The translations under genes were made by a program, and so were the position numbers. From Phormidesmis priestleyi Ana (GTDB lineage: Bacteria > Cyanobacteriota > Cyanobacteriia > Phormidesmidales > Phormidesmidaceae): 64,000 nt of DNA. The notes below the pieces were generated by a model. It did no database searches and was not told the origin of the DNA. It was given only the letters and a program-made list of their open reading frames with translations. Where the stretch lies: the NCBI GenBank assembly GCA_001314865.1, contig LJZR01000011.1, positions 62,001 to 126,000 of the forward strand, in the 5' to 3' direction. Every line of letters starts with the position of its first letter. Positions within the stretch are counted from its first letter, which is position 1. This document shows positions 19,562-27,957 of the stretch, one piece after another.

Positions 19562-20755
19562 ATGGCGGCAGCGATATCTGAGGTTGAAAATCAGGTGCAA
19601 AATCAGTTAAAAAGCGTCGGTGTTGTAGGCGGCGGCCAGCTCGCTTGGATGATGGCTGATGGCGCAAAGGCACTGGGTTTAGAACTTCTGGTGCAAACGC
19701 CGAATGCAGATGATCCGGCTTGTGCGATCGCCCACAGAACGTTTATCGGTGGCGTTGCCGATGCGGTTGTGACCGCCAAGATGGCGCAGTACTGCGATGT
19801 CATCACCTTTGAAAACGAATTTATTGACTTGCCTGCATTGCGCCAGCTAACCGATAGCGATCGCCTGTTTTACCCTCAGCTCGACTGCCTCGCGCCGCTA
19901 TTAGACAAATACGACCAGCGTCAGTACTGCGATTCAATCGGGTTGCCCTCGCCCCGTTTTGCGACCCTCCAGAGCAAGGCTGATCTGCCTTTTATAGAAG
20001 CGCTAGTCGGTGATATTGGCCTGCCACTGGTACTCAAAACCCGTCGCCATGGGTACGACGGACAGGGGACTTTTATTTTGCACAATTTGGCTCAGATCAC
20101 CCAGACCTGGCAAAAACTCGGCTATCAGCCAGTACTACTAGAGGCGTTTGTGGAATTTGAAAAAGAGCTAGCGGTGATGGTCGCTAGGTCGTTTTCAGGA
20201 GAGGTGGCGGTGTACCCAGTGGTTGAAACTCAGCAGGTTGATCAGGTTTGTCGGCGGGTGATTGCGCCTGCGCAGGTGCCGCCCAGCGTGGTGGATCAGG
20301 TAGAGGCGATCGCCACCCAACTTGTTAACCGTCTGGGCGTCGTTGGCATCTTGGGTATAGAGCTATTTGTTACTAAATCGCAGCAGGTGCTCATCAACGA
20401 AATTGCGCCGCGTACGCATAACTCTGGCCACTACACATTAGACGCCTGTAACACTTCCCAGTTTGAGCAGCAGCTGAGGGCGGTGAGCGGTTTATCCCTT
20501 GGCTCGACTGATTGGAAGGTCGCGGGCACAGGCGCGGTGATGGTGAACCTACTCGGAACTGAAACACGAGTAAGTGACTATGCCGAAAAGCGAGCGGCCC
20601 TAGCGCAAATTCCGAATGCCTTTGTGTACTGGTATGGCAAACGACAGGCTAGATTAGGCCGAAAAATGGGACATGTGACCGTTCTGACCGATGCCATACA
20701 AGAGAGCACTGCCGTGGAGGCCATTATCCAAACAGTTGAGCAGCGATGGTACTAG
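19562..20755 (+). CDS. purK: N5-carboxyaminoimidazole ribonucleotide synthase
   Basis: The ATP-grasp enzyme of purine synthesis that carboxylates AIR with bicarbonate. The 397 residues begin with the VGVVGGGQLAWMMADGAKALG nucleotide-fold motif (about 20-40). They continue with the ATP-grasp lysine in LKTRRHGYDGQG and the metal-binding region ELFVTKSQQVLINEIAPRTHNSGH. The C-terminal lid is complete. The ATG at 19562 is followed by a short non-conserved lead of about 18 residues. The stop codon lies in the first unit of a 4 x 12-bp tandem array. A probable 6S RNA follows on the same strand, as reported for other cyanobacteria. Confidence 0.96.
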   Translation: MAAAISEVENQVQNQLKSVGVVGGGQLAWMMADGAKALGLELLVQTPNADDPACAIAHRTFIGGVADAVVTAKMAQYCDVITFENEFIDLPALRQLTDSDRLFYPQLDCLAPLLDKYDQRQYCDSIGLPSPRFATLQSKADLPFIEALVGDIGLPLVLKTRRHGYDGQGTFILHNLAQITQTWQKLGYQPVLLEAFVEFEKELAVMVARSFSGEVAVYPVVETQQVDQVCRRVIAPAQVPPSVVDQVEAIATQLVNRLGVVGILGIELFVTKSQQVLINEIAPRTHNSGHYTLDACNTSQFEQQLRAVSGLSLGSTDWKVAGTGAVMVNLLGTETRVSDYAEKRAALAQIPNAFVYWYGKRQARLGRKMGHVTVLTDAIQESTAVEAIIQTVEQRWY

Positions 20756-20791
20756 CGATGTTACTCGCGATGGTATTCGCTGAGGTACTAG
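20744..20791. repeat. 4 x 12-bp tandem repeat over the purK stop codon
   Basis: Units 20744-20755, 20756-20767, 20768-20779 and 20780-20791 are variants of CGATGGTACTAG. The TAG in the first unit is the purK stop; the two middle units read TCG in its place. Confidence 0.85.
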
Positions 20792-20984
20792 CTTAAAAGT
20801 CAGACTTGGGTACTTGTTGGCGCTTTTGAATATTTAATTGATAGGGCGAATTTCCGTCATTCTTCTGTATGGTTTGCCGCTGGTGTAAGAGCAGACAATC
20901 CCATCAAACGTTCGCTATGATGAGCGGTAGTTCTGCTACGGCGTTGGTGACTGCCAACAACGTTTTCTGATCTATGTTTTTCAT

Positions 20985-21176
20985 TTTACGGGTGTCAAGA
21001 TGCTAGAGCCGCAGTATACCGGGCTTGCCCTCATTGGGCTCGTACCCGGAAACTATACGCTCTAGCCGCGATTCCCTCCTGGTAACCCCAGGTCAAAAAC
21101 TGAGGTAAGACGGCGCTGCGGTTGAACTATAGAATCCTTGTCCTGTGGACTTTGTCCCTTGGGCGAGGATTTTTTG
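20985..21176 (+). ncRNA. ssaA: Probable 6S (6Sa) RNA
   Basis: 6S RNA binds and modulates RNA polymerase. In cyanobacteria its gene typically lies just downstream of purK, which is the main reason for this call. The sequence shows a compact fold: GCTAGAGC (21002-21009) pairs with GCTCTAGC (21059-21066), with inner pairs CCGGG/CCCGG and GTATA/TATAC. The 3' end has a hairpin (21132-21142 with 21160-21170, two G-U pairs) followed by six T. The 5' end is not defined by sequence and was set to give about 190 nt, the usual length. It could instead be another structured small RNA. Confidence 0.55.
21132..21176 (+). terminator. Rho-independent-type terminator of the 6S-like RNA
   Basis: AATCCTTGTCC pairs with GGGCGAGGATT over 11 positions and is followed directly by a T-run at 21171-21175. 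It is the clearest classical terminator on this strand in the window. Confidence 0.75.
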
Positions 21177-21395
21177 TTTTAGGCGAGTCGTGTTCAGTTG
21201 CATGATTGTTCAGTTGCATGATTAATTTGCACCATTGATCTGCATTGATCTGCATTGATCTGCATGGTTTATCTACACATCTGCTGCACATGCCTGCTAG
21301 CATTTTTACAGGTAAAATATTTGCCTAATTGTTTGCTTAATTAGGTTATCTAGATTTTCTGACTAGATTTTCTGGATTTTTCTTCTAGGTCTTTT
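21177..21395. repeat. Intergenic short direct repeats before the M16 gene
   Basis: A 16-bp unit (GTTCAGTTGCATGATT) occurs twice near 21191-21222, and a 10-bp unit (TTGATCTGCA) occurs three times near 21235-21264. Poly-T tracts precede the M16 start. No gene is present. Confidence 0.6.
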
Positions 21396-22727
21396 TTGGG
21401 TCTTTTTTTGAACCATTCTGAGTCTTTTACTCGCCTGCTTGATAGCGGCACAAAAATTAGCACTGAAAGCGCTACCAACGAAAATGCGACTAGCGTCATT
21501 CAGCTACCCAATGGGCTGACCATTATTCACCAGGAAATGCCGACGGCAGCGGTGGTGGTTGATGTGTGGGTGCGCGCGGGTGCGAGCCGTGAACCGGCAG
21601 AATGGTCAGGCATGGCGCACTTTTTAGAGCATATGGTGTTTAAAGGGACGCAGCGGCTAAAGCCGGGTGAGTTTGACTGGGCGATTGAAAGCCAAGGTGG
21701 CGTGACCAATGCGGCAACCAGTCATGACTACGCACATTTTTATATTACGGTGGCGGCTAATGTGCTGCCGCAAACCCTGCCCTACCTGGCTGATCTGCTG
21801 CTGGGCGCGGCAATTCCTGCTGATGAGTTTGGGCGGGAGCGTCAGGTTGTGCTCGAAGAAATCCTTCAGGCTCATGATGATCCTGACTGGGTGGGCTATC
21901 AGGCGCTGTGCGAAATGCTCTATGGCGAGCATTCATATGGGCGAGCGGTACTGGGCACGGCTGAAATTTTGGCGGCCCGATCGCCCGAAGAGATGCGGCA
22001 ATTTCATCGGGCTCATTATCAGCCCAAGAATATGACCGTGGCGATCGCCGGAGGCATTTCACAATCTGTTGCGGTAGAACTCATCCAGCAATCGTTCAGC
22101 GATTTTGCCGAGCCGATTGGGTGCCCGCAGCCCAAACCGCAGCCGCTGAATATTTTGCCAGAACAGCAAGTTCATCAGCATCGCACCCTGCATTTACCCA
22201 ACCTAGAGCACAGCCGCCTCACGATGGCATGGCTTGGCCCTGGGATTGACCAACTCGATATCGTCAGCGGTTTGGATTTGATTTCAGTGCTGCTGGGCGG
22301 CGGCGATACCTCTCGCCTGGTGCGCGAGCTTAGAGAAGAAAAACAGCTGGTGCAGGATGTAGACGCGAGCTTTTCGATCCAGCAGGAATGTAGTTTGCTG
22401 AGTGTGTCGATGTGGCTAGAGGGGCCAGACCTTGAAGAAGTTGAGGAGATAGTGTGCGATCGCCTCCATCTGCTGGCCAATCAGCCTATTGAGGAAAGCG
22501 AACTGGCTCGCTGCAAACGCTTGCTGCTCAACGACTATGCATTTTCAACTGAAACGCCGAGTCAAATTGCGGGTCTCTATGGCTACTATGCCACCATTGC
22601 CCAGCCCGAGCTAGCAGTGGCTTATCCGGGCCATATTCAAGCGCATTCTCCCCATTCCCTTCAGCAGCTCATCCGCCAATACCTGAGCCCTGAGCGCTAT
22701 ACTGCCGTTGTATTACAGCCCGAGTGA
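21396..22727 (+). CDS. M16 family zinc metallopeptidase, catalytic subunit type
   Basis: A 443-residue M16 peptidase related to processing peptidase and PqqL. The inverted zinc motif HFLEH is intact near residue 76, with the downstream glutamate in RQVVLEEI, so catalysis is expected. The second domain (about 240-440) has the usual RELREEKQLV segment. The start is uncertain: no ATG precedes the conserved LPNGLTI region, and TTG at 21396 or 21408 is used, just after several poly-T tracts. The gene is followed by a second M16 gene lacking the zinc motif, so the two probably form a heterodimer. Confidence 0.9.
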   Translation: MGLFLNHSESFTRLLDSGTKISTESATNENATSVIQLPNGLTIIHQEMPTAAVVVDVWVRAGASREPAEWSGMAHFLEHMVFKGTQRLKPGEFDWAIESQGGVTNAATSHDYAHFYITVAANVLPQTLPYLADLLLGAAIPADEFGRERQVVLEEILQAHDDPDWVGYQALCEMLYGEHSYGRAVLGTAEILAARSPEEMRQFHRAHYQPKNMTVAIAGGISQSVAVELIQQSFSDFAEPIGCPQPKPQPLNILPEQQVHQHRTLHLPNLEHSRLTMAWLGPGIDQLDIVSGLDLISVLLGGGDTSRLVRELREEKQLVQDVDASFSIQQECSLLSVSMWLEGPDLEEVEEIVCDRLHLLANQPIEESELARCKRLLLNDYAFSTETPSQIAGLYGYYATIAQPELAVAYPGHIQAHSPHSLQQLIRQYLSPERYTAVVLQPE

Positions 22728-22736
22728 TAGCCTGCT

Positions 22737-22798
22737 CGCACCTCTTTTTGCCTTTTACATTTTCGCTCACCCTCTTTTTGCCTTTTACATTTTTGCTC
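22737..22798. repeat. 2 x 30-bp direct repeat between the M16 genes
   Basis: Two near-identical copies of a pyrimidine-rich unit (CCTCTTTTTGCCTTTTACAT followed by TTTYGCTC) lie between the two peptidase genes, starting about 10 bp after the first stop codon. Confidence 0.75.
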
Positions 22799-22823
22799 TC
22801 CATCTGTTTCTTTTGGTGCCACT

Positions 22824-24107
22824 GTGACTTCTTCTCCCGTCCTAACTCAGCATCCCACCACTCTGCGCACCACTTTACCTAACGGCATCACCGTCATTGC
22901 GATTGAAAATCCGGTCGCTGATATCGTGTCGTCGCGAATCTTTATCGGGGCCGGACAGCTGTGCGAAACCGAGCAAACAGCCGGGTTGTTTGACCTGCTC
23001 ACGGCAGTGATTGTCAAAGGGACTGCCAGCAGAACGGCGATGGATATTGCCGAAGCGGTCGAGTCGATTGGGGCAAACTTTGGCGCAGATGTGGCGTCGG
23101 ACTACAGTCTGCTGAGCCTGAAGACGGTGTCTGCTGATTTTGAAACGGTGCTGGCGATCGCGGTAGAGGTTCTGCGTGAACCGAGCTTTCCAGATCACGA
23201 AATTGAGCTAGAACGGCGGCTGATTTTACAGGGGCTTAAGTCGATGAAAGAGCAGCCCTTTGGCATGGCCTACAACTATTTTCGGGAGGCGCTGTATGCT
23301 GGGCACCCATATGGGCTCTCGCAGGCGCAGACCGAGCAGTGCGTGGCAAAGTTAACCAAAGCGGACTTGCAGCAAGCGCACCGACAGTACTTTCGTCCTG
23401 ACAATATCGTCATTACGATTGTGGGACGCATTTCGCCCAGTTTGGCGGTGAAGTTGGTCGATCAGTATTTGGGTGATTGGTCAGTGCCGGATGAGCCGCT
23501 GCCGCAGGTGAGTTTTTCACCGATTAGAGTGGCCGCTCAGAGAATTGTCACCCCGCAGGAGACAAATCAGGCATTTATTGTATTGGGTCATCTGGCAGAC
23601 GAGGTGACCGGTCCTCATTATGCGGCGCTAAAACTGATGAGTACCTACTTGGGCAATGGGCTCTCAAGTCGGCTGTTTGTAGAGCTGCGCGAAAAGCAAG
23701 GGCTCGCTTACGATGTGTCGGCCTTTTATCCGACCCGGCGAGGGCCTTCTCAGTTTGTGGCTTACATTGGCACTGCGCCGCAAAATCTGTCGGTCGCCCT
23801 AGCCGGACTGCAAGCAGAAGTTGCGCGGCTAAAAGATATGCCGCTGACGGAAGAAGCGCTACAGGTGTCTAAAAATAAAATATTGGGTCAGTATGCGCTC
23901 GGTAAGCAGACAAACGGGCAGATTGCGCAGACCTATGGCTGGTATGAGGTGCTGGGTTTAGGAATGGCCTTTGATGAGGACTTTCAGCGGGCGATCGCAG
24001 CTGTTACCCTCGAAGATGTTCAGGCGGCAGCGCAACACTGCTTTGTTGAGCAGACCGTTTCTATTTTGGGGCCTGCTGAGGCGATCGCAGCCCTAACCCC
24101 ATCATGA
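22824..24107 (+). CDS. M16 family peptidase-like protein, non-catalytic subunit type
   Basis: A 427-residue M16B protein. Where the zinc motif should be it reads GLFDLLTAVIVKGT, so the HxxEH residues are absent. The C-terminal half keeps the SRLFVELREKQGLAYDV segment with the arginine and tyrosine that bind substrate in inactive M16 subunits. This active/inactive arrangement is known for heterodimeric bacterial M16B enzymes. The start is GTG at 22824; the gene ends in an ATGA overlap with the alpha/beta hydrolase gene. Peptide disposal in periplasm or cytoplasm is possible; no signal peptide is seen. Confidence 0.88.
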   Translation: MTSSPVLTQHPTTLRTTLPNGITVIAIENPVADIVSSRIFIGAGQLCETEQTAGLFDLLTAVIVKGTASRTAMDIAEAVESIGANFGADVASDYSLLSLKTVSADFETVLAIAVEVLREPSFPDHEIELERRLILQGLKSMKEQPFGMAYNYFREALYAGHPYGLSQAQTEQCVAKLTKADLQQAHRQYFRPDNIVITIVGRISPSLAVKLVDQYLGDWSVPDEPLPQVSFSPIRVAAQRIVTPQETNQAFIVLGHLADEVTGPHYAALKLMSTYLGNGLSSRLFVELREKQGLAYDVSAFYPTRRGPSQFVAYIGTAPQNLSVALAGLQAEVARLKDMPLTEEALQVSKNKILGQYALGKQTNGQIAQTYGWYEVLGLGMAFDEDFQRAIAAVTLEDVQAAAQHCFVEQTVSILGPAEAIAALTPS

Positions 24108-25057
24108 ACTCAGGCAATTCTCTGAACAATTCTCTGGGCGATTCTATCGAGCCTAATCAACCTATTAGCGAGTGTCTAGTCCAGGCCTTAACCTGGCAGT
24201 GGCAAGGCTTTGCCATTGGCTACCAGCAGGCTGGTACAGCTCAATCCAACGCGCCCGCCGTTGTGCTCATTCATGGCTTCGGCGCTTCTAGCATTCACTG
24301 GCGCAAAAACATCCCAGACCTGGCAAAAAACTGTCGGGTCTACGCTATTGACTTGCTCGGCTACGGCAAGTCGGCCAAGCCCTTACCGGGTCAGCCGCTG
24401 GACTATACCTTTGAAACCTGGGGTCGGCAGGTTGTAGACTTTTGCCAGCAGGTAGTGGGCTCGCCCGCTTTTTTAATCGGCAACTCTATTGGCTGCGTCG
24501 TCGCTATGCAGGCCGCTGTAATGGCTCCCGACCAAGTTTTAGGTGTCGCCCTGCTCGACTGCTCGCTGCGACTGCTGCACGACCGCAAACGGCAAACGCT
24601 ACCCTGGTATCGCAATGCGCCAACGCCCTATATTCAAAAGCTGCTGGGCTACAAACCTTTGATATCGTTCTTTTTTAAACAGTTGGCCAAGCCCAAATCG
24701 GTAAAGCGCATTTTGCGCCAGGCCTATGGGCGTCAGGAAGAAGTCACCGATGAACTGGTGTCGTTGCTGCTAGAGCCGGCTTTTGATGAGGGGGCTATTG
24801 ATGTATTTTTGGCTTTTATCCGCTATTCGCAAGGCCCTATCCCCGAAGATTTGCTGCCTCAACTGGCTTGCCCAACCCTCATTTTATGGGGCACTGAAGA
24901 TCCGTGGGAGCCGATTGAGTTAGCCCGTGCCTACGCCGACTATCCTGCCGTTGAGGATTTTATTGAGCTTGAAGGCTTAGGCCACTGCCCGCAGGATGAA
25001 GCGCCTGAAATAGTAGACCCTATATTGGCGAAGTGGATAGCGCAAAAATCGGCTTAA
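24104..25057 (+). CDS. Alpha/beta-fold hydrolase
   Basis: A 317-residue hydrolase that starts inside the stop codon of the M16 gene (ATGA), implying translational coupling. All catalytic elements are visible: oxyanion segment LIHGFGASS, nucleophile elbow GNSIG, acid in WGTEDPWEP and histidine in GLGHCPQDE. The HWRKNIPDLAKNCRVYAIDLLG stretch is common in plant and cyanobacterial pheophytinase-like and haloperoxidase-like members. The substrate is unknown; an ester or small lipid is likely. Confidence 0.88.
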   Translation: MNSGNSLNNSLGDSIEPNQPISECLVQALTWQWQGFAIGYQQAGTAQSNAPAVVLIHGFGASSIHWRKNIPDLAKNCRVYAIDLLGYGKSAKPLPGQPLDYTFETWGRQVVDFCQQVVGSPAFLIGNSIGCVVAMQAAVMAPDQVLGVALLDCSLRLLHDRKRQTLPWYRNAPTPYIQKLLGYKPLISFFFKQLAKPKSVKRILRQAYGRQEEVTDELVSLLLEPAFDEGAIDVFLAFIRYSQGPIPEDLLPQLACPTLILWGTEDPWEPIELARAYADYPAVEDFIELEGLGHCPQDEAPEIVDPILAKWIAQKSA

Positions 25058-25092
25058 TAAACCGTGAGGGGGCAGTACGAGCAAAAAAATAG

Positions 25093-25128
25093 AAAAAAAT
25101 ACCCCATATCACGGCCTGACATGGGGTA
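25093..25128 (-). terminator. Rho-independent terminator on the minus strand
   Basis: Read leftwards, an 8-bp stem (25121-25128 with 25100-25107) is followed directly by seven T and then another T-rich stretch. It lies 229 bp beyond the stop of the membrane-protein gene at 25357, so it ends a long 3' untranslated region or a separate small RNA. Confidence 0.7.
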
Positions 25129-25356
25129 GGGGCAACAGTTAAACGCTTGTGCTGTGATTACAATCGCTCTTTGCTGGGGTCATAACAGTTAAAGTTGTGA
25201 CGCTTTATGGAGTGCCACAGATGATCGATGTTCAGGCGCATCTACTCATAAGAGAGCGCATTACAGAAGTTTTTGTCGATAGCTTACTAGCTTAAAACCT
25301 TCTTCCAAGCGGGCTCAAAACGGTTCGATGCAGAGGGTTCGTTTAAGACAGTCAGC
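25129..25356 (-). other. Untranslated stretch between membrane-protein gene and terminator
   Basis: About 230 bp with no open frame of note. Because a good minus-strand terminator closes it, it may be a 3' untranslated region or contain a small RNA; no known RNA family was recognised. Confidence 0.3.
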
Positions 25357-25809
25357 TTAAAACGGTAGATGTCCGGCGCTGATCAAAGGCGGAAGCCAGC
25401 TGATGAATAGTCCTATCAGCGAGGCACCTAATAAAATGATGAAAGCGACAATGTTACCGCTGCGGGTAGTGTGTAGCTTAATTTTTAGCAGCAAAGCGGC
25501 GGCTAACATCATTAAAAAGTAGCTTGTGACCTTAATCCAAACGACTAGCACAACGGCAAAAGAAGCCGCGACTAAAGCCATTGCGCTATAGCCCACCGCA
25601 GACTTAAACCCCAAGAGCACAAAGTTCAGGGCGGGTTTCCAGGCGATGCTCAAAACGCTGCATTCCAAAACAATGTAGGCGATCGCTGCCACCCAAACAT
25701 AGAGTGAGCTGTCGTAGTCGCGCAAGAAAAAGCCGAAGGCCATCGCGGCCAACATCAGCAATAGTGCAGGAAACAGCACCTGATGATACTTAGGGCGTGA
25801 TAATTGCAT
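25357..25809 (-). CDS. Small integral membrane protein, unknown
   Basis: A 150-residue protein made almost entirely of about five hydrophobic helices (for example FPALLLMLAAMAFGFFL and SYFLMMLAAALLLKI). The start ATG at 25807-25809 is chosen because GGAG lies nine bases upstream; a start at 25824 or further upstream is also open. It follows the NIL-ferredoxin gene on the same strand with a 52-bp gap and may share its transcript. No family was recognised; a transporter or membrane assembly factor cannot be told apart. Confidence 0.65.
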   Translation of the reverse strand: MQLSRPKYHQVLFPALLLMLAAMAFGFFLRDYDSSLYVWVAAIAYIVLECSVLSIAWKPALNFVLLGFKSAVGYSAMALVAASFAVVLVVWIKVTSYFLMMLAAALLLKIKLHTTRSGNIVAFIILLGASLIGLFISWLPPLISAGHLPF

Positions 25810-25861
25810 AAGCGATAGCTCCATCAGCAACCGACAGAATAGAAACCGACAGAATAGAAAC

Positions 25862-26266
25862 CTACAAATTAGTGGAGATGGCCTGAACTGGGCAGCTAGG
25901 CAGGCACTGTTCGCAAACAATGCAGCGCGATCGCGTAAAAGTCAGCTTATGCGTCTGCGGATCGAGCTGTAATGACTCGGTAGGACACACGCCCGTGCAG
26001 AGCCCACAATGGACGCAGCTGTCCTGATCAATGGCAATCTCACGGTTTACCAGCGACACTTCAATATGGTTTGCCCGCATCCATTCAATCGCTGCATCGA
26101 GCTGGTCAATATCGCCCGACAGCTCAACGAGTAGCTTCCCCACCTGATCGGGCGCAACGTGAGCCCGAAAAATGTTGGCCGCCACGTTGAAATCTTTGGC
26201 GAGCCGATAGGTGATTGGCATATTGATAGTGCGCTTGGGAAATGTCAGCGTCAGTCTTTTTTTCAC
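25862..26266 (-). CDS. NIL-domain 4Fe-4S ferredoxin
   Basis: A 134-residue protein with an N-terminal NIL domain (about 5-75, LTFPKRTINMPITYRLAKDF) fused to a two-cluster ferredoxin (about 80-134). Both cluster motifs are complete: CVHCGLCTGVCP and CIVCEQCLPSCP. NIL domains bind methionine or related ligands in transporters. In cyanobacteria this fusion is conserved and has been linked to sulfur or methionine metabolism, but the role is not settled. The start is GTG at 26264-26266. The upstream region holds three tandem 13-bp units, each carrying GGGAG, so the ribosome site is triplicated. Confidence 0.9.
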   Translation of the reverse strand: MKKRLTLTFPKRTINMPITYRLAKDFNVAANIFRAHVAPDQVGKLLVELSGDIDQLDAAIEWMRANHIEVSLVNREIAIDQDSCVHCGLCTGVCPTESLQLDPQTHKLTFTRSRCIVCEQCLPSCPVQAISTNL

Positions 26267-26305
26267 ATTGACTCCCTAAATTGACTCCCTAAATTGACTC
26301 CCTAA
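26267..26305 (-). repeat. 3 x 13-bp tandem repeat carrying the ribosome-binding site
   Basis: Units 26267-26279, 26280-26292 and 26293-26305 are identical (ATTGACTCCCTAA on the plus strand). On the transcript each reads TTAGGGAGTCAAT, with a Shine-Dalgarno-like GGGAG. The unit nearest the gene places it about 6 bases before the GTG start. Confidence 0.85.
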
Positions 26306-26466
26306 CTTTTACGCGCTGTTGTGGTGCACCTGTCAGCTCACGCTCTTATTTTATCGATTTGCCAATGGGAATTGGGCTTGCTGATGGGAATTGAGCTGTG
26401 ATCTGCTCGAAAACTAAACAGTGGGCGGGATAGAATACGAATAGTACTGTTTACCTAATCAACATA

Positions 26467-27048
26467 ATGCCGGTTGAATCTCCAGAGATGGCAGCTTCGG
26501 GAATGGCCAAACGACTCAGAAACCTGGTGGTGGTGATAATTGCTGCTGCCTTAGGTGCGGCTATTGTACTGGGGTTGCAAACGCGATCGCCCGCTGCCTC
26601 CCTTTCGGAAATGGCTGAGGCCGCCATTCCGATAGATACCGCCTTAGCCAATGGCAAACCGACCCTGATTGAGTTTTATGCCAATTGGTGTACGAGCTGT
26701 CAGGCTATGGCTCCTGATATACAGCAGCTCAAGAGTGAGTACGGCAGCAAGGTCAACTTTGTCATGCTCAATGTAGACAACACCAAGTGGCTGCCCGAAA
26801 TGCTCAATTACCGCGTAGATGGCATTCCCCATTTTGAGTTTTTGTCTGCCGATGGCCTCGAAAAAGGTGCAGTCATTGGCGAAATGCCGCGAACTATTTT
26901 CGCCCAGAATTTAGAGGCACTCGTGAAAAAGCAGCCCTTACCCCACGCGCAAGTGAGCGGTATCACGTCTGAAATAGACACTGCGCAAAATCCGATGAAT
27001 GCCTCTTCTGCTGACCCTCGCAGCCATGGCGCGCAGGTCGTCGATTAG
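26467..27048 (+). CDS. Membrane-anchored thioredoxin of the HCF164/TxlA type
   Basis: A 193-residue thiol-disulfide protein anchored by one helix (about 18-37) with its thioredoxin domain (about 55-165) outside the cytoplasm, probably in the thylakoid lumen. The active motif is WCTSC at 74-78 and the cis-proline lies in DGIPHFEF. HCF164/TxlA passes reductant for cytochrome b6f assembly and cytochrome maturation. A polar tail of about 25 residues follows the domain. It is divergent from the NIL-ferredoxin gene, sharing a 200-bp promoter region. Confidence 0.88.
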   Translation: MPVESPEMAASGMAKRLRNLVVVIIAAALGAAIVLGLQTRSPAASLSEMAEAAIPIDTALANGKPTLIEFYANWCTSCQAMAPDIQQLKSEYGSKVNFVMLNVDNTKWLPEMLNYRVDGIPHFEFLSADGLEKGAVIGEMPRTIFAQNLEALVKKQPLPHAQVSGITSEIDTAQNPMNASSADPRSHGAQVVD

Positions 27049-27080
27049 GATCTGAGGGGCGTGGTCTAGCGGTAGGTCTG

Positions 27081-27572
27081 CTAGCGATAATTGGTAAACT
27101 GCAAGGCAACGGGCCAGTCTTCTTCTTTAATGAGTGCGATCGCCTCTTGCAAATGATCTTTATCCTTTGCCGAGATCCGCACTGAATCGCCTTGAATAGA
27201 CGCCTGTACCTTTTTTAAATTGTCTTTGATGAGTTTAGAGATCTGTTTGGCTTCTTCCTTCTCAATGCCTTTTTTAAGCTTGATTTCCTGACGAATCCGA
27301 CTACCGCTGGCAGATTCTATTTCACCAAAGTCAAATATCTTTAACGATAGATTGCGTTTGGCCGCCTTGGTTTGTATCAGCACATGTACCGCGTTTAGGG
27401 TCATGTCGCTGTCAGTATTGATGACGATGCTGTCTTCTTTGAGGTCAATTTCTGTATTCGTATCTTTTAGATCGTAGCGACTTTTTACTTCGCGACGAGC
27501 CTGATCTAGAGTATTGACCAGCTCTTGACGATCAAAATCGCTGACAACGTCGAATGAGTAAGTAGAAGCCAT
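27081..27572 (-). CDS. YajQ family nucleotide-binding protein
   Basis: A 163-residue protein with the whole YajQ signature: [19 protein letters not shown] at the start, RYDLKDT, and [20 protein letters not shown] in the second half. YajQ proteins have two RNA-binding-like folds and bind cyclic di-GMP in some proteobacteria. The ATG at 27572 matches the family start; an upstream in-frame ATG at 27596 adds eight residues. It is convergent with the TxlA gene 32 bp away. A link with the CHASE2-GGDEF enzyme of this window is possible but unproven. Confidence 0.92.
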   Translation of the reverse strand: MASTYSFDVVSDFDRQELVNTLDQARREVKSRYDLKDTNTEIDLKEDSIVINTDSDMTLNAVHVLIQTKAAKRNLSLKIFDFGEIESASGSRIRQEIKLKKGIEKEEAKQISKLIKDNLKKVQASIQGDSVRISAKDKDHLQEAIALIKEEDWPVALQFTNYR

Positions 27573-27942
27573 AGAAAACAAGGTGAAAAGCGACAAGGAA
27601 GGTCATCATGACTTCGCTAAAAATAGCGCGCATGAAACGTTCTGTATGAGTATTTTAAAGGGCAGCTAGGCAGCTGTTGAAGTTCAAAGAAAATACGCTC
27701 CTGAAAGTATGCTGTTTATATGGATGGCCTAACAGATGGCCTAAGTGCGCGATCGCTCACCTGCGCTCATCCTACACCCACGACCCAATAGGGCAATCTC
27801 TAGGCAAGGCTAGTAAGTGATGACTAGTAATTGATGAAATGAGGGATAGAGTGTAAAGAGTATTTTCAGGCGTTGAAGATGGCGTTGAAGATTTACTGAC
27901 TGGCTCAAGATCTAGTGAAAATAAAAACTAGTCAAAATAAAA
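27573..27942. other. Intergenic region with direct repeats
   Basis: About 370 bp between yajQ and the DprA-like gene, both leftward. It contains small direct duplications (GATGGCCTAA near 27723-27745 and GCGTTGAAGAT near 27872-27892) and, at its right end, part of the CTAGTCAAAATAAAA array. No gene or RNA was recognised. Confidence 0.4.
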
Positions 27943-27957
27943 CTAGTCAAAATAAAA
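27912..27957. repeat. 3-copy 15-bp repeat over the DprA-like stop codon
   Basis: Copies at 27912-27927 (16 bp, two differences), 27928-27942 and 27943-27957 of CTAGTCAAAATAAAA. On the gene strand each copy encodes the end FYFD followed by TAG, so the natural 3' end, stop codon included, is present three times. Confidence 0.85.

Noticed and set aside
27058-27110. tRNA-like GCGTGGTCTAGCGGTA
   Set aside because: No acceptor stem or T-arm follows, and the stretch runs into the end of the yajQ gene.
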